From: CAVIQK01 sp963644945
GTDB taxonomy: Bacteria > Bacillota > Clostridia > Christensenellales > DTU072
Direction: 5' to 3'
NCBI GenBank assembly: GCA_963644945.1
Contig: CAVIQK010000013.1
Location: forward strand, 1-25,869
Length of the DNA stretch: 25,869 nucleotides
The translations under genes were made by a program, and so were the position numbers. Numbering within the stretch: position 1 is the first letter of the stretch; the number at the start of each line of letters is the position of its first letter. The notes under the pieces are model-generated. The model worked only from the letters and a program-made list of their open reading frames with translations. It was not told the DNA's origin and did no database searches. Positions 6,468 through 15,534 of this stretch are shown here, piece after piece.

Positions 6468-8936
6468 ATGAAAAAAGTCGCAAAGATATTTCTAGTTTTA
6501 TTAGTAGTTTCGATAGTATTTTCGGTCCTATGCGCCTGTACTCCGGCGAGTAAAGACAACGGCACCAAAAAGCAAACCGAAAAAAGAAAAGATTACGGAG
6601 TGACGGCTCTAGCCGATCTCAAAGATTATACGACGGTTACGGCAAGCGCCTCGGCTTATGCAACCAACACCACATTGGTAGCGGACGAAATCACCGATCT
6701 CCAAGACAAAATCGACTCTCTCAACAACGAGTATTACGAAGATTCCCTTACCACCATCCAAAAGATTTTCAAGTCATCCGATGCTACCGAAATAGTAAAA
6801 GCCCTCGGCGAATCCGGACTTTCACAAGAAAAGATGAAAGAACTTGTTGCCTACATTGCAGGCAAAAAAGCCGACGGCACTCACTATTCTTTGGCAGAAG
6901 CCAAGGCGACGACGGATGCAACGGGACTCATCGAAGACTATTCGGCAATATCCGCATGGGACGATGAACTTGACACCTTGTCCGGCGACACCTCCTCCGA
7001 AGCCTACAAATCACTTTACAAAAAGCGTTACCAAAAGAGTTGGTCCATGAACGAAACTCTCTACAACACCGGTATGGACGGCGGAGATTTTGCAAGGGCT
7101 CTCATATACACAATGAACTATGCCCAAAAGGTCATCAAATCGGACAAGATGGCAGCGGACACCAACATGACCGACTACTTCAAAGACGTCTTGTTCACGA
7201 GAGTTTACGAAACTAGGGAAGAGATTGACGAAGCGACCGGAATGTACGAGTATGCCGAAGGAGAACCCTATTCCTATGACCGTTCCGCCTACGAAACCCT
7301 AATATCTATTCGTGCATACAACGGAGTCAGATGGTCCAAAGACCAAACCGATGCGATATATGACCTAACCAGTGACAGCAAAGCCAAACTCATCAAATCA
7401 TGGGGTTATTCCTATGACTACGAAATGGCAGCACACAAAGCCCTCACCAAAGAAGAATACAACCAAAACATCGAATATACCCTCAAAGACTACCTAGAAG
7501 ACAACGAGGCAATAGAGGCAGCCAAAATCCAAAGAAAACTTTACCAAAACGGCTATCGCTACACATCCTCGTTTTACGAGAAATATTACGATGCACTGAA
7601 AACTTATGCCCAAAAACAAGAACTCCACGAAGCAAGAGTATATGGATTTGTCAACGAAACATCCACCCAAACAGGCAGTGACAACAACTACCTAACAGTA
7701 GAAGGTTGTGGCACTTCGGTGGCGGATACAAACTTCTCTACCGAAGCCGAAATCAAAGTAGATTTAGGCAAAATCACCGACAAATACGTCGAAACATTCG
7801 GTCAAGGAGTCAAGAGTGGCATGGCATCCTTCCTACTTTCTTCCGACATGGAATATTACTATTCTACAATAGACGCCAACGTCAAAGCCCAAGCGACCGC
7901 CACTCGCACAATGAAGAAAAACAACAGCACCGAGAGTGGAGATTACGGCACCGTCTATTACAATGCCCAATACGATTTAGAGATCGAGAATCTAAAATCG
8001 GCCAACTTTATCATGAGCCAATTCCTTCTCGAATCGACCGGCAACGGAGAACTCCAAAAACTTCTCATGTATCAAATATACAACACCCAAAGCGACTATA
8101 TACGTAGCGCAAAACGTCTCAAAGCCTCTATCTACGTAAAACTTCAAGAACTCACCAAAGAGGGTGTCTATACGGTAAGCACCGACGGCAAAACCTTCAC
8201 TTTGGACAAGTCCTCGGCATTATATAACGAAGAAGACATTTACAACATAGGCAGAGATACGGCCACCCTTGATTCCCTATACTCAAGTTACGGCGAATTA
8301 GGAGTATCCTCCCAAATAGAGCAAGCAGGCAATGCCAACTTCAAAGATTCCAACAACACCCAAGGAGTCAACAGCAACGTAAAGACGGTTTTGGACAGTA
8401 AAGCGACCTACGAAAAAGAATCGGGCAAAAAGAGAGTCGATGCCTTGACCGATGCCCTTATCAAAAAAGTCTATGTAGGAGCGAGTGGCACCAAGTACAG
8501 CAAGTACGAGGCAGAAAACACCACCGACCAAACAATAATAGACGATATCAAAGGCAAATCACTCGAATATGACACCGATTGGGCGCTGTCAAGACTACTC
8601 GTAAATCACGAAAAAGTCATGTACTATACGGCAGGTAAAGTCCAAATTTCATACAAGACTATCAACGCATCCAATGCCACGACGGCTTATACCGCCAAAG
8701 AGTCCGACATCGTCTCCTACAACCAAGCGATAGGATCGAGTTTCTTACCGAAAGCCACCGACGTAGCCAACATAACAATAGACGGCACCGAATATAAAAC
8801 CACAGGGAAATGGTACCTAAAATACGAGTACAACGAAGAAACCAAACAATTTTCCTTCTATTACCCCGTAGACGAAACTTCCACCTTCAAATACGACTCG
8901 ACCTTGTATCTCGGATTAGAAGCCGTCGCCAAATAA
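6468..8936 (+). CDS. Large predicted lipoprotein of unknown function
   Basis: This is an 822-residue exported protein. Residues 1-24 are a lipoprotein signal peptide: KK, a long hydrophobic stretch, then L-C-A-C with Cys24 as the lipidated residue; Cys at -2 is slightly atypical. The mature protein should be anchored outside the membrane. It is rich in S, T, Y, D and K with very few cysteines, mainly helical in the first two thirds (possible coiled coil at about 70-95) and apparently more beta-rich towards the end (YGVYTVSTDGKTFTL-like and WYLKYEYNEETKQFSFYYP segments). I recognise no enzyme or solute-binding signature. It is monocistronic, with its own promoter, a very strong RBS and a terminator. 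Surface adhesion, scaffolding or envelope folding roles are all possible; none is supported specifically. Confidence 0.85.
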   Translation: MKKVAKIFLVLLVVSIVFSVLCACTPASKDNGTKKQTEKRKDYGVTALADLKDYTTVTASASAYATNTTLVADEITDLQDKIDSLNNEYYEDSLTTIQKIFKSSDATEIVKALGESGLSQEKMKELVAYIAGKKADGTHYSLAEAKATTDATGLIEDYSAISAWDDELDTLSGDTSSEAYKSLYKKRYQKSWSMNETLYNTGMDGGDFARALIYTMNYAQKVIKSDKMAADTNMTDYFKDVLFTRVYETREEIDEATGMYEYAEGEPYSYDRSAYETLISIRAYNGVRWSKDQTDAIYDLTSDSKAKLIKSWGYSYDYEMAAHKALTKEEYNQNIEYTLKDYLEDNEAIEAAKIQRKLYQNGYRYTSSFYEKYYDALKTYAQKQELHEARVYGFVNETSTQTGSDNNYLTVEGCGTSVADTNFSTEAEIKVDLGKITDKYVETFGQGVKSGMASFLLSSDMEYYYSTIDANVKAQATATRTMKKNNSTESGDYGTVYYNAQYDLEIENLKSANFIMSQFLLESTGNGELQKLLMYQIYNTQSDYIRSAKRLKASIYVKLQELTKEGVYTVSTDGKTFTLDKSSALYNEEDIYNIGRDTATLDSLYSSYGELGVSSQIEQAGNANFKDSNNTQGVNSNVKTVLDSKATYEKESGKKRVDALTDALIKKVYVGASGTKYSKYEAENTTDQTIIDDIKGKSLEYDTDWALSRLLVNHEKVMYYTAGKVQISYKTINASNATTAYTAKESDIVSYNQAIGSSFLPKATDVANITIDGTEYKTTGKWYLKYEYNEETKQFSFYYPVDETSTFKYDSTLYLGLEAVAK

Positions 8937-8943
8937 AATAAAG

Positions 8944-8968
8944 AAGTCGCCACCGAGCGACTTTTTTT
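8944..8968 (+). terminator. Intrinsic terminator after the lipoprotein gene
   Basis: The stem AAGTCGC (8944-8950) pairs with GCGACTT (8957-8963), with a six-base loop and a T run. Confidence 0.92.
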
Positions 8969-9002
8969 ATTTACGAAAAAAAGTCTATTATCTATTTTTT
9001 TA

Positions 9003-9031
9003 TTGTAAATAAAAATAATTCATGTTATAAT
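9003..9031 (+). promoter_or_regulatory. ileS promoter
   Basis: TTGTAA (9003-9008) and TATAAT (9026-9031) are 17 bp apart, with TG just before the -10. The leader is only about 30 bases and ends in RBS AAAGAGG, so no T-box riboswitch fits. Confidence 0.75.
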
Positions 9032-9068
9032 AAAAATCACGATTTTTTACACTTAAAGAGGTTAATTT

Positions 9069-12000
9069 ATGAAGAAAGAAAATGCCAACAAGGATTTTAT
9101 CGCTCTCGAACATGAGATTTTGGAGTTTTGGGAAAAAGAAAAATGTTTTGACCGCCTTGTCGAAAAGAACAAGGACGGCGAGCGTTTTCGTTTTCTAGAC
9201 GGTCCTATCACCGCCAACAACCCCATGGGACTCCACCATGCTTGGGGCAGAACCTTAAAAGACATGTATATCAAATACAAGGCAATGAACGGTTATTCTT
9301 GCCAATACCAAAACGGTTTTGACAGTCAAGGACTATGGGTAGAAGTCGAAGTCGAAAAAGAAGTAGGAGTCAAATCAAAACGTGACATCGTCTCTTACGG
9401 CATGGACAAATTCACCGAAAAATGTATAGACAGAGTCAAAAAGTTTTCCGGAATTATCACCGAGCAGTCCAAAAGACTCGGCCAATGGATGGATTGGGAT
9501 CACTCCTATTTCACCAACACCGACCTCAATATTACATCGATATGGTACTTCCTAAAAGTCTGTTTCGAAAAAGGTTGGCTTGTAAAAACCTATCGCCCGA
9601 TGCCTTGGTGTCCTAGATGCGGAACAAGTCTATCAGAACACGAAATGAGCGGAGCATACAGCGAAGTCACCCACACCTCAATTTATGCAAAACTTCCTAT
9701 CGACAACACCAACGACTCGATTATTTTGTGGACCACAACCCCGTGGACACTCACCGCCAACGTCGCCCTTGCCGTCAATCCGGAACTTGACTATGTAAGA
9801 GTAAAAGTCAAGAGCGATACAAGGACTCTAATTGTAGGCAAAAATGCCGTCAAAAAACTTGCAGGCGACATCGTCGAAATCGTGGATGAATTTAAGGGAT
9901 CCGACCTCGTCGGCAAGACATACGAAACCTGTTTTCCTGAACTCAAAGTTCAAAACTTCACCCATAGAATCGTAGCATGGACGGACGTCGATGCGACCGA
10001 AGGCACCGGTGTTGTTCATATTGCCCCGGGATGCGGAGCCGAAGACTTCGAACTCGGCAAAAAAGAAGGACTCAACCTTATATGCCCGATAGACGACGAA
10101 GGAGTCATATTGGACGGTTACGGAGTTTTCTCCAAGAAGTCCACAGTTGACGTCAAAGAAACCGTCATCGAAGAACTCAAAAATCGCAACAAACTTTACA
10201 AAACCGAAGAATATACCCACAGTTATCCCCACTGCTGGCGTTGCAAAACAGACGTCGTTTTCAAGTTGGTCGAAGAATGGACCATCAAATGCGACGAAAT
10301 AAGACCGCTTCTAATAGAAGCCGCCAAATCGGTTCAATGGGAGCCTGAATATGCCGGAAAACGTATGCTCGACTGGCTTACCAACATGCACGACTGGACT
10401 ATATCGAGAAAACGTTTCTACGGACTTCCCCTTCCTTTCTATGTATGTCCCGAATGTGGCAAAGTCCACGTCATAGGTAGCAAAGAAGAACTCAAAGCCC
10501 TAGCAGTAGAAGGCGACGTCGATGCACTTCCCCACCTTCACCGTCCCTATATCGATGCAATCAAGATCAAATGTCAAAATTGCGGAGCGACCGTTCCTAG
10601 GGTAGCAGAAGTCGGCGACTGCTGGTTAGACGCAGGCATCACGCCTTTCTCGACCAAAAAATACTTCGAAGACAAAGAGTATTTTGCCAACAACTTCCCC
10701 TCCGATTTTGTCATCGAAATGAAAGAACAACTAAGACTTTGGTTCTATTCCTTGCTATTTATGTCGGTGACCTTAGAGGGAAAAGCCCCCTACAAAAAAG
10801 TCATCACTCACTCCTCGGTTGTCAACGAGCAAGGCGGAAAATTCTCCAAAACGGGTTACATGATTCGTTTTGACGAAGCCGCCGAAAAGATCGGAGCCGA
10901 TCCCGTAAGATATCTTTTTGCAGGAGCCAACATCAACGGCGACGTAAGATTCGGATACAGCCTTACCGACGAAGCGAGAAGAAAAATCATCGCATTTTGG
11001 AATGTCTATGTATTCTTCAATTTGTATGCATCCATCGACAATCCGGAACTTGACGGTTTTACCCCCGAAGAAAGCAAACTCACCCACAGTGACAAATGGC
11101 TCATCACAAGGACCAATCGCTTTGTCGAACTTGCCAAAAAGTCCATGGAAGAAAACCACTCATACATACTTGTAAAAGAATTCGAAACCTATGTTGACGA
11201 AATCTCCAACTGGTACATTCGTATCAACAGAAAGAGATTCTGGAAGTCCGAAGACAAAGAAGACCAACTTATCGCATATTATTGCTTGTATCACGCCATC
11301 AAAAAGACACTCGGCATCATGGCACCTATTATTCCGTTCGTGACCGACTACATTTGGCAAAACATGGTAAGAGAAATAGAAAAGAACGAGGCAATATCCG
11401 TTCACCTTTCAAGTTATCCCGAAGCCTTCCCGTTTGACTTCCCCGAAACTTTGGAAGAAACCGATCTTTCGAGAGAAATAATCACTCTTGCCCAACGTAT
11501 GCGTAACGAAACATGTATCAAAATAAAACAACCTCTTTCGACGTTATACGTCACCACAAAAGAAGAAGCCTTCAAAAAGGCATCGGCACTTCTTTCTGTC
11601 ATCAAAGACGAACTCAACGTCAAAAACGTAGTCTATACTCGTGACGATTCCTTATACAACGAAGCCTACTTCACCGTCAATTTCAGAGTCGCAGGTCAAG
11701 TCCTAAAAGGCGAAGCCCAAAGACTTAAAAAATTGATCGACTCTCGTACTTCGGAGCAATTTGCAGCAATTGACAATGAAATTGCCGAAAAAGGCACCTT
11801 CTCCGTCGAAGACATGGTCGGACTTCCCGCAAATCTTCTCGACAGACACGCCCGTTCAAAACAAGGTTTTGTCGTAGCCGAAGAAAACGGCATCACCCTT
11901 GCCCTTGACACCGTCATCACCGAAGAACTCAAAGAAGAAGGCGCATACAGAGAACTCGTCAGACAAATCCAAGTCATGAGAAAGGATGCAGGTTTTGCCG

Positions 12001-12182
12001 TCGAACAACGTATATCTCTTGAGATTATTCCGTCGGGAGACTTCGGTAAAGCCATGCTTAAAAACTACATGACAAGAATAGCCCAAGACGTTCTTGCCAG
12101 TAGCGTAGGAGCGGTAGAAAACCCCGCCCTATCAAAAACAGTCGAACTTACCGACGACAGTTATACCGTCAACATCAAATAA
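9069..12182 (+). CDS. ileS: Isoleucine--tRNA ligase, divergent class
   Basis: A cytoplasmic class I synthetase that charges tRNA-Ile, 1037 residues, within the long-form IleS range. The HIGH region reads NPMGLHHAWGR (residues 51-61), followed by YQNGFDSQGLWVEVEVEKE. The KMSKS loop is GGKFSKTGY with KFSKT at 591-595. The CP1 editing domain is present (TTTPWTLTANVALAVNPE and GCGAEDFELGKKEG). CPRCGTSL and a paired CPECG/CQNCG look like zinc-binding knuckles. The C-terminal part has the anticodon-binding fold and the usual IleS tail. The HHAWGR form occurs in a distinct IleS clade rather than the common GNIHIGHA form. The gene is transcribed from its own promoter without a visible T-box and ends in a strong hairpin. 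IleS rather than ValRS or LeuRS is favoured by the overall motif pattern. Confidence 0.93.
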   Translation: MKKENANKDFIALEHEILEFWEKEKCFDRLVEKNKDGERFRFLDGPITANNPMGLHHAWGRTLKDMYIKYKAMNGYSCQYQNGFDSQGLWVEVEVEKEVGVKSKRDIVSYGMDKFTEKCIDRVKKFSGIITEQSKRLGQWMDWDHSYFTNTDLNITSIWYFLKVCFEKGWLVKTYRPMPWCPRCGTSLSEHEMSGAYSEVTHTSIYAKLPIDNTNDSIILWTTTPWTLTANVALAVNPELDYVRVKVKSDTRTLIVGKNAVKKLAGDIVEIVDEFKGSDLVGKTYETCFPELKVQNFTHRIVAWTDVDATEGTGVVHIAPGCGAEDFELGKKEGLNLICPIDDEGVILDGYGVFSKKSTVDVKETVIEELKNRNKLYKTEEYTHSYPHCWRCKTDVVFKLVEEWTIKCDEIRPLLIEAAKSVQWEPEYAGKRMLDWLTNMHDWTISRKRFYGLPLPFYVCPECGKVHVIGSKEELKALAVEGDVDALPHLHRPYIDAIKIKCQNCGATVPRVAEVGDCWLDAGITPFSTKKYFEDKEYFANNFPSDFVIEMKEQLRLWFYSLLFMSVTLEGKAPYKKVITHSSVVNEQGGKFSKTGYMIRFDEAAEKIGADPVRYLFAGANINGDVRFGYSLTDEARRKIIAFWNVYVFFNLYASIDNPELDGFTPEESKLTHSDKWLITRTNRFVELAKKSMEENHSYILVKEFETYVDEISNWYIRINRKRFWKSEDKEDQLIAYYCLYHAIKKTLGIMAPIIPFVTDYIWQNMVREIEKNEAISVHLSSYPEAFPFDFPETLEETDLSREIITLAQRMRNETCIKIKQPLSTLYVTTKEEAFKKASALLSVIKDELNVKNVVYTRDDSLYNEAYFTVNFRVAGQVLKGEAQRLKKLIDSRTSEQFAAIDNEIAEKGTFSVEDMVGLPANLLDRHARSKQGFVVAEENGITLALDTVITEELKEEGAYRELVRQIQVMRKDAGFAVEQRISLEIIPSGDFGKAMLKNYMTRIAQDVLASSVGAVENPALSKTVELTDDSYTVNIK

Positions 12183-12194
12183 AATAAGGAGATG

Positions 12195-12224
12195 AGAGCA
12201 TCGTTTTTGCGATGCTCTTTTTTT
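12195..12224 (+). terminator. Intrinsic terminator between ileS and the sulfatase
   Basis: The stem AGAGCATCG (12195-12203) pairs with CGATGCTCT (12210-12218), with a six-base loop and a T run to 12224. The sulfatase GTG begins only five bases after the T run. Confidence 0.88.
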
Positions 12225-12228
12225 AGTC

Positions 12229-14238
12229 GTGGAAGAGAAAAACACCTCAAAATTCATCAAATTCACCGGCATCAAAAATGCGAAATTTGATTTTGCGTTG
12301 CTTGTATTCAGTATCATTTATTTCATTGTCGAAATAAGTACCGGATTCAACTTCTTTGTGCTACCGGGACTCGTCTTTGCTATGGTTTTTGCAATAATCA
12401 TATTCCTAAAAACCATTCTAAACAAAGATGTTTCCATCTACATTTTGTCCGCCTATTTGACACTTATAGTAGGCACCGTCCTTTTGTTTTTCACAAGAGG
12501 TGCAGACTCACTTGGCAAACGCATTTGGTGGAATCTAGTCCTTGCCTTCTTCCCGATTCTTTTGTCCCTCGGCTATTTTTTACTAAAAGACAGTCAAAAA
12601 TTCAAAAAACTCATCGTATCCGTCTTGACCGTCCTAATCATAGCCACCAACATAGTTTACTTTTTGTTTGCCAGCCTTCGCATAAAACCCACCGTCGAAC
12701 GTATGTGGGAAGGACACGACGAATATCTCAAAAACACTGCCCAAAAATCTGTATCGAATACCGCCCCCAACGTCCTTTTCATTTTGATGGACGACATGGC
12801 ATATTCCGACCTATCCTTATATAGTAGCCTATACAACTACTACGGAGCGGACGAAGCGACCATTCATACCCCTAACATCGACTCCCTAGCCGACGGCGGA
12901 ATTTTTATGGACAACTTTTACGCATCGGCACCCGTTTGCACACCGTCAAGATTTTCATCACTTACCGGAAGATATGCATCTCGTGGATACCTTGACAACG
13001 TCATTTTCCCGACAGTCACCGACAACGAAACCTTCTCCCCCACCCACTTTGTCAACCCTTACCAATTCCTCAACAACGTTGACGGCATTTTAGGGGACGA
13101 AATAACCATGGCAGAAGCCTTGCAAGCACTAGGCTACGACACCTCATGCATCGGCAAGTGGAATCTGGGAGATTATGGCGAATATCTTCCCATGAACCAA
13201 GGTTTTGACTACTTCTACGGCAGTTATTACGTCAACGATATGACGCCTTACACATGGGTAGAAGAAAAAGACGGAGTCTCTACCCAAATCAAATCACACC
13301 AAGATAACCTAGATCAATCACTCAGCACAGGTCAGTTCACCGACAAAATCATCGAAACAATGAGCGAATCGGTAGATGACGGCAACAAATTCTTTATGTG
13401 GTACACTTCTCCGTGGCCTCACTTCCCCATTTTCTCCAACGACAACGGCAACGGACTCGGCGACAAAACCGACGACAGTTATATACAATGTATAGAAGAA
13501 TTCGACAAGAGCCTAGGAAAGATTTTCGACTACATGAAATCTACCCCCGATCCTTCCGGCAACGGCACTCTTTACGACAACACCGTCATAGTCTTTACTT
13601 CGGACAACGGCCCCGGTAGAGAAGGTGTCTCCGGCGGACTCAGAGGAAGAAAGAACACCACCTTCGACGGCGGTATGAAAGTCCCGTTTATTTTGAGTTA
13701 CAAAAACGGCACCACCGGCAAAGGCTCCACCGTCCAAGATTTTACCTACACGATTTACGACTACGACGGACACGACACAGGGACGACTTGCACATCAAAG
13801 TGTCTCAATTCCTCCGCAATGCTCACCGACATATTCCCGACGATCATGCACTACGTGACGGGATCCGACGACAACATGCCCACCGACAGAATTATAGACG
13901 GAGTAAGTCTTGTCAACCTACTTTCGGGTGACCAAAAGGCAGATACAAGGGTACATGACTCGCTATATTACATCAAAAAAGGCACCGTCCAAGCCATCCA
14001 AATGCCGGTAGAACTAGACGGAACAGTCTATGACTTCAAATACTACGAAAGCGTGCGTACCGAAAACTCCGCCTTCATCGACCAAGTATATAAAAATTAT
14101 CTTTTCAATTTGGATTTAGATCCGGCAGAAGGCTACAATCTTTCGATGACATATTCAAATATTGCCACCCAAATGAAAACCGAACTCAAAGAGTTTAGAG
14201 CATCCTTAAAAGACAATAGGAGAGGAATAATCAAGTGA
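12229..14238 (+). CDS. Membrane-anchored Cys-type sulfatase (five TM helices + sulfatase domain)
   Basis: It is predicted to hydrolyse a sulfate ester outside the cell. Five hydrophobic segments (about 20-38, 39-60, 68-88, 101-119, 127-148) precede the enzyme domain; a Lys-rich N-terminus suggests N-in, C-out topology, as in lipoteichoic acid synthases. The alkaline-phosphatase-fold domain starts at APNVLFILMDDM with metal ligands Asp188/189. The formylglycine signature CTPSRFSSLTGR begins at Cys237, so this is a sulfatase rather than an LtaS-type enzyme, which uses Thr. Further sulfatase features are IGKW (Lys310), WPHFP, and TSDNGPG followed by LRGRK (Asn460, Lys475). The overlapping downstream gene encodes the matching Cys-type maturase. 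The start is GTG with no Shine-Dalgarno and no in-frame ATG before residue 52. Substrate is unknown. Confidence 0.9.
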   Translation: MEEKNTSKFIKFTGIKNAKFDFALLVFSIIYFIVEISTGFNFFVLPGLVFAMVFAIIIFLKTILNKDVSIYILSAYLTLIVGTVLLFFTRGADSLGKRIWWNLVLAFFPILLSLGYFLLKDSQKFKKLIVSVLTVLIIATNIVYFLFASLRIKPTVERMWEGHDEYLKNTAQKSVSNTAPNVLFILMDDMAYSDLSLYSSLYNYYGADEATIHTPNIDSLADGGIFMDNFYASAPVCTPSRFSSLTGRYASRGYLDNVIFPTVTDNETFSPTHFVNPYQFLNNVDGILGDEITMAEALQALGYDTSCIGKWNLGDYGEYLPMNQGFDYFYGSYYVNDMTPYTWVEEKDGVSTQIKSHQDNLDQSLSTGQFTDKIIETMSESVDDGNKFFMWYTSPWPHFPIFSNDNGNGLGDKTDDSYIQCIEEFDKSLGKIFDYMKSTPDPSGNGTLYDNTVIVFTSDNGPGREGVSGGLRGRKNTTFDGGMKVPFILSYKNGTTGKGSTVQDFTYTIYDYDGHDTGTTCTSKCLNSSAMLTDIFPTIMHYVTGSDDNMPTDRIIDGVSLVNLLSGDQKADTRVHDSLYYIKKGTVQAIQMPVELDGTVYDFKYYESVRTENSAFIDQVYKNYLFNLDLDPAEGYNLSMTYSNIATQMKTELKEFRASLKDNRRGIIK

Positions 14239-15314
14239 ATCACCCGATTTCACTCATGATAAAACCGTCGTCCTCTAAATGCAATATGAAATGTAAATAT
14301 TGCTTTTACAACGACGTTTCCGAAAATAGAGAAATTGCCGACAAAGGTCCAATGTCAACGGACCTTTTGGCACTCACTCTAAAAAAGGCGTTCGAATATA
14401 CCAAGGGACAAGACGTAAGAATATCTTTCCAAGGAGGCGAGCCTCTTCTTCGTGGCAAACAATTCTTTTACGAATATGAGCGCCTTATAAAAGAACTCAA
14501 CATATATTCCTCACGTGTCTTTTGTGGCATCCAAACCAACGGCACCCTCATTGACGACGAGTGGTGCGACTTTTTTCTCCGTACCGACACCCTAGTCGGC
14601 ATCTCCCTTGACGGACCGGAGAGCATCAATTCTTATAGGGTAGATAAAGACGACAACCCCGTCTTTGACCGAGTTTTCGAGGCAGTCAAACTGTTGCAAA
14701 GAAAAGGCGTCAAATACAATATTTTGTCCGTACTCACCCCTAAGGTCGCCAACAATATCGAAGAAGTCTATAAGTTTTTTAAGTCTAACGGTTGCGACTA
14801 TCTCCAATTTATCCCCTGCCTAAAACCCCTTGACGACAAAACCGACACCGAGTTTTCCTTGTCGGGCGACGATTACTATCACTACCTAGACAAGTGTTTC
14901 CCCCTTTACTTTACCGACTATATGCGAGGCGATTACACGTCTGTTCGCACCTTCGACAACATGGTAAAACTTACAAAACTCCAACGAGCCGAACAGTGCG
15001 GAATGAACGGCCACTGCACCCACCAATACGTAATAGAAGGCAACGGCGACTTGTATCCGTGCGACTTTTATTGTCTGGACGAGCAACTTCTCGGCAACAT
15101 CAACGAAACCGATTTCTACACCGTAGAACACTCCGCTAAAGCCATAGACTTCATAAAAGAAAGCATGGTGATAGCAGACAAATGTAAACAATGCCGTTGG
15201 TTTGCCCTGTGCAAAAACGGTTGCAAAAGAGAAAGATGCGACTTCGACAAATGCACAGCCACTCAAAAGTTTTTCGATCGCTACATAGGATTTTTCAAAA
15301 GTTTCAAGTGCTAA
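14235..15314 (+). CDS. Anaerobic sulfatase-maturating enzyme (radical SAM, SPASM domain)
   Basis: An anSME-type radical SAM enzyme that oxidises the active-site Cys (or Ser) of a sulfatase to C-alpha-formylglycine in the cytoplasm before export. The radical SAM cluster motif CNMKCKYC places Cys16, 20 and 23. SFQGGEPLL is the SAM-binding GGEP motif, and QTNGTL and GISLDGP are typical strands. From Cys255 a SPASM domain follows with CGMNGHC, GDLYPC, then KCKQC, LCKNGC and RERC, which would hold two auxiliary 4Fe-4S clusters. At 359 residues it is near the usual 370-400. It starts with GTG overlapping the sulfatase stop (GTGA) and is preceded by AGGAGAGG, so it is translationally coupled to its likely substrate. 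Confidence 0.93.
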   Translation: MNHPISLMIKPSSSKCNMKCKYCFYNDVSENREIADKGPMSTDLLALTLKKAFEYTKGQDVRISFQGGEPLLRGKQFFYEYERLIKELNIYSSRVFCGIQTNGTLIDDEWCDFFLRTDTLVGISLDGPESINSYRVDKDDNPVFDRVFEAVKLLQRKGVKYNILSVLTPKVANNIEEVYKFFKSNGCDYLQFIPCLKPLDDKTDTEFSLSGDDYYHYLDKCFPLYFTDYMRGDYTSVRTFDNMVKLTKLQRAEQCGMNGHCTHQYVIEGNGDLYPCDFYCLDEQLLGNINETDFYTVEHSAKAIDFIKESMVIADKCKQCRWFALCKNGCKRERCDFDKCTATQKFFDRYIGFFKSFKC

Positions 15315-15499
15315 CAATTTTTTGATTTCCCCGTTTTCAAAACGAAAAGCCAATTTTCCCAAGGAAAAACGCACTATTTTCAAATTTCCCCTTGTGAATT
15401 CTCCGTAAAACCCAAAATTTTTGTCAAAATAATCCTAGTTTTTTGCCAAAATTCCCCAAAATATTGTCGAAAATTTTGACTTTTTCAAAAAAATCGGTA
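15315..15499. other. Noncoding gap with repeated TTTCCCC tracts
   Basis: About 220 bases separate the maturase from ispE. I see no ORF of interest and no convincing terminator. T-then-C tracts recur: ATTTCCCC (15325-15332), AATTTTCCC (15352-15360), AAATTTCCCC (15382-15391) and ATTCCCC (15451-15457). By my count C outnumbers G about 40 to 19 in this gap. The ispE promoter takes up the right end. Confidence 0.45.
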
Positions 15500-15528
15500 T
15501 TGACTTATTTACATAAATATTATATATT
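15500..15528 (+). promoter_or_regulatory. ispE-glg operon promoter, apparently leaderless
   Basis: TTGACT (15500-15505) and TATATT (15523-15528) are 17 bp apart. The -10 ends six bases before the ispE ATG at 15535, so transcription should begin at or beside the A of ATG. There is no G at all between 15503 and the start codon, so no Shine-Dalgarno is possible. Confidence 0.7.
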
Positions 15529-15534
15529 TATTAT

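Noticed and set aside
8969..9068. T-box riboswitch before ileS
   Set aside because: A clear promoter lies at 9003-9031, leaving about 30 bases of leader; there is no T-box sequence, specifier stem or antiterminator.
12192..12290. ATG at 12192 behind AAGGAG as an alternative sulfatase start
   Set aside because: It is in a different frame from the sulfatase and too close to the SD, so it cannot give the protein.
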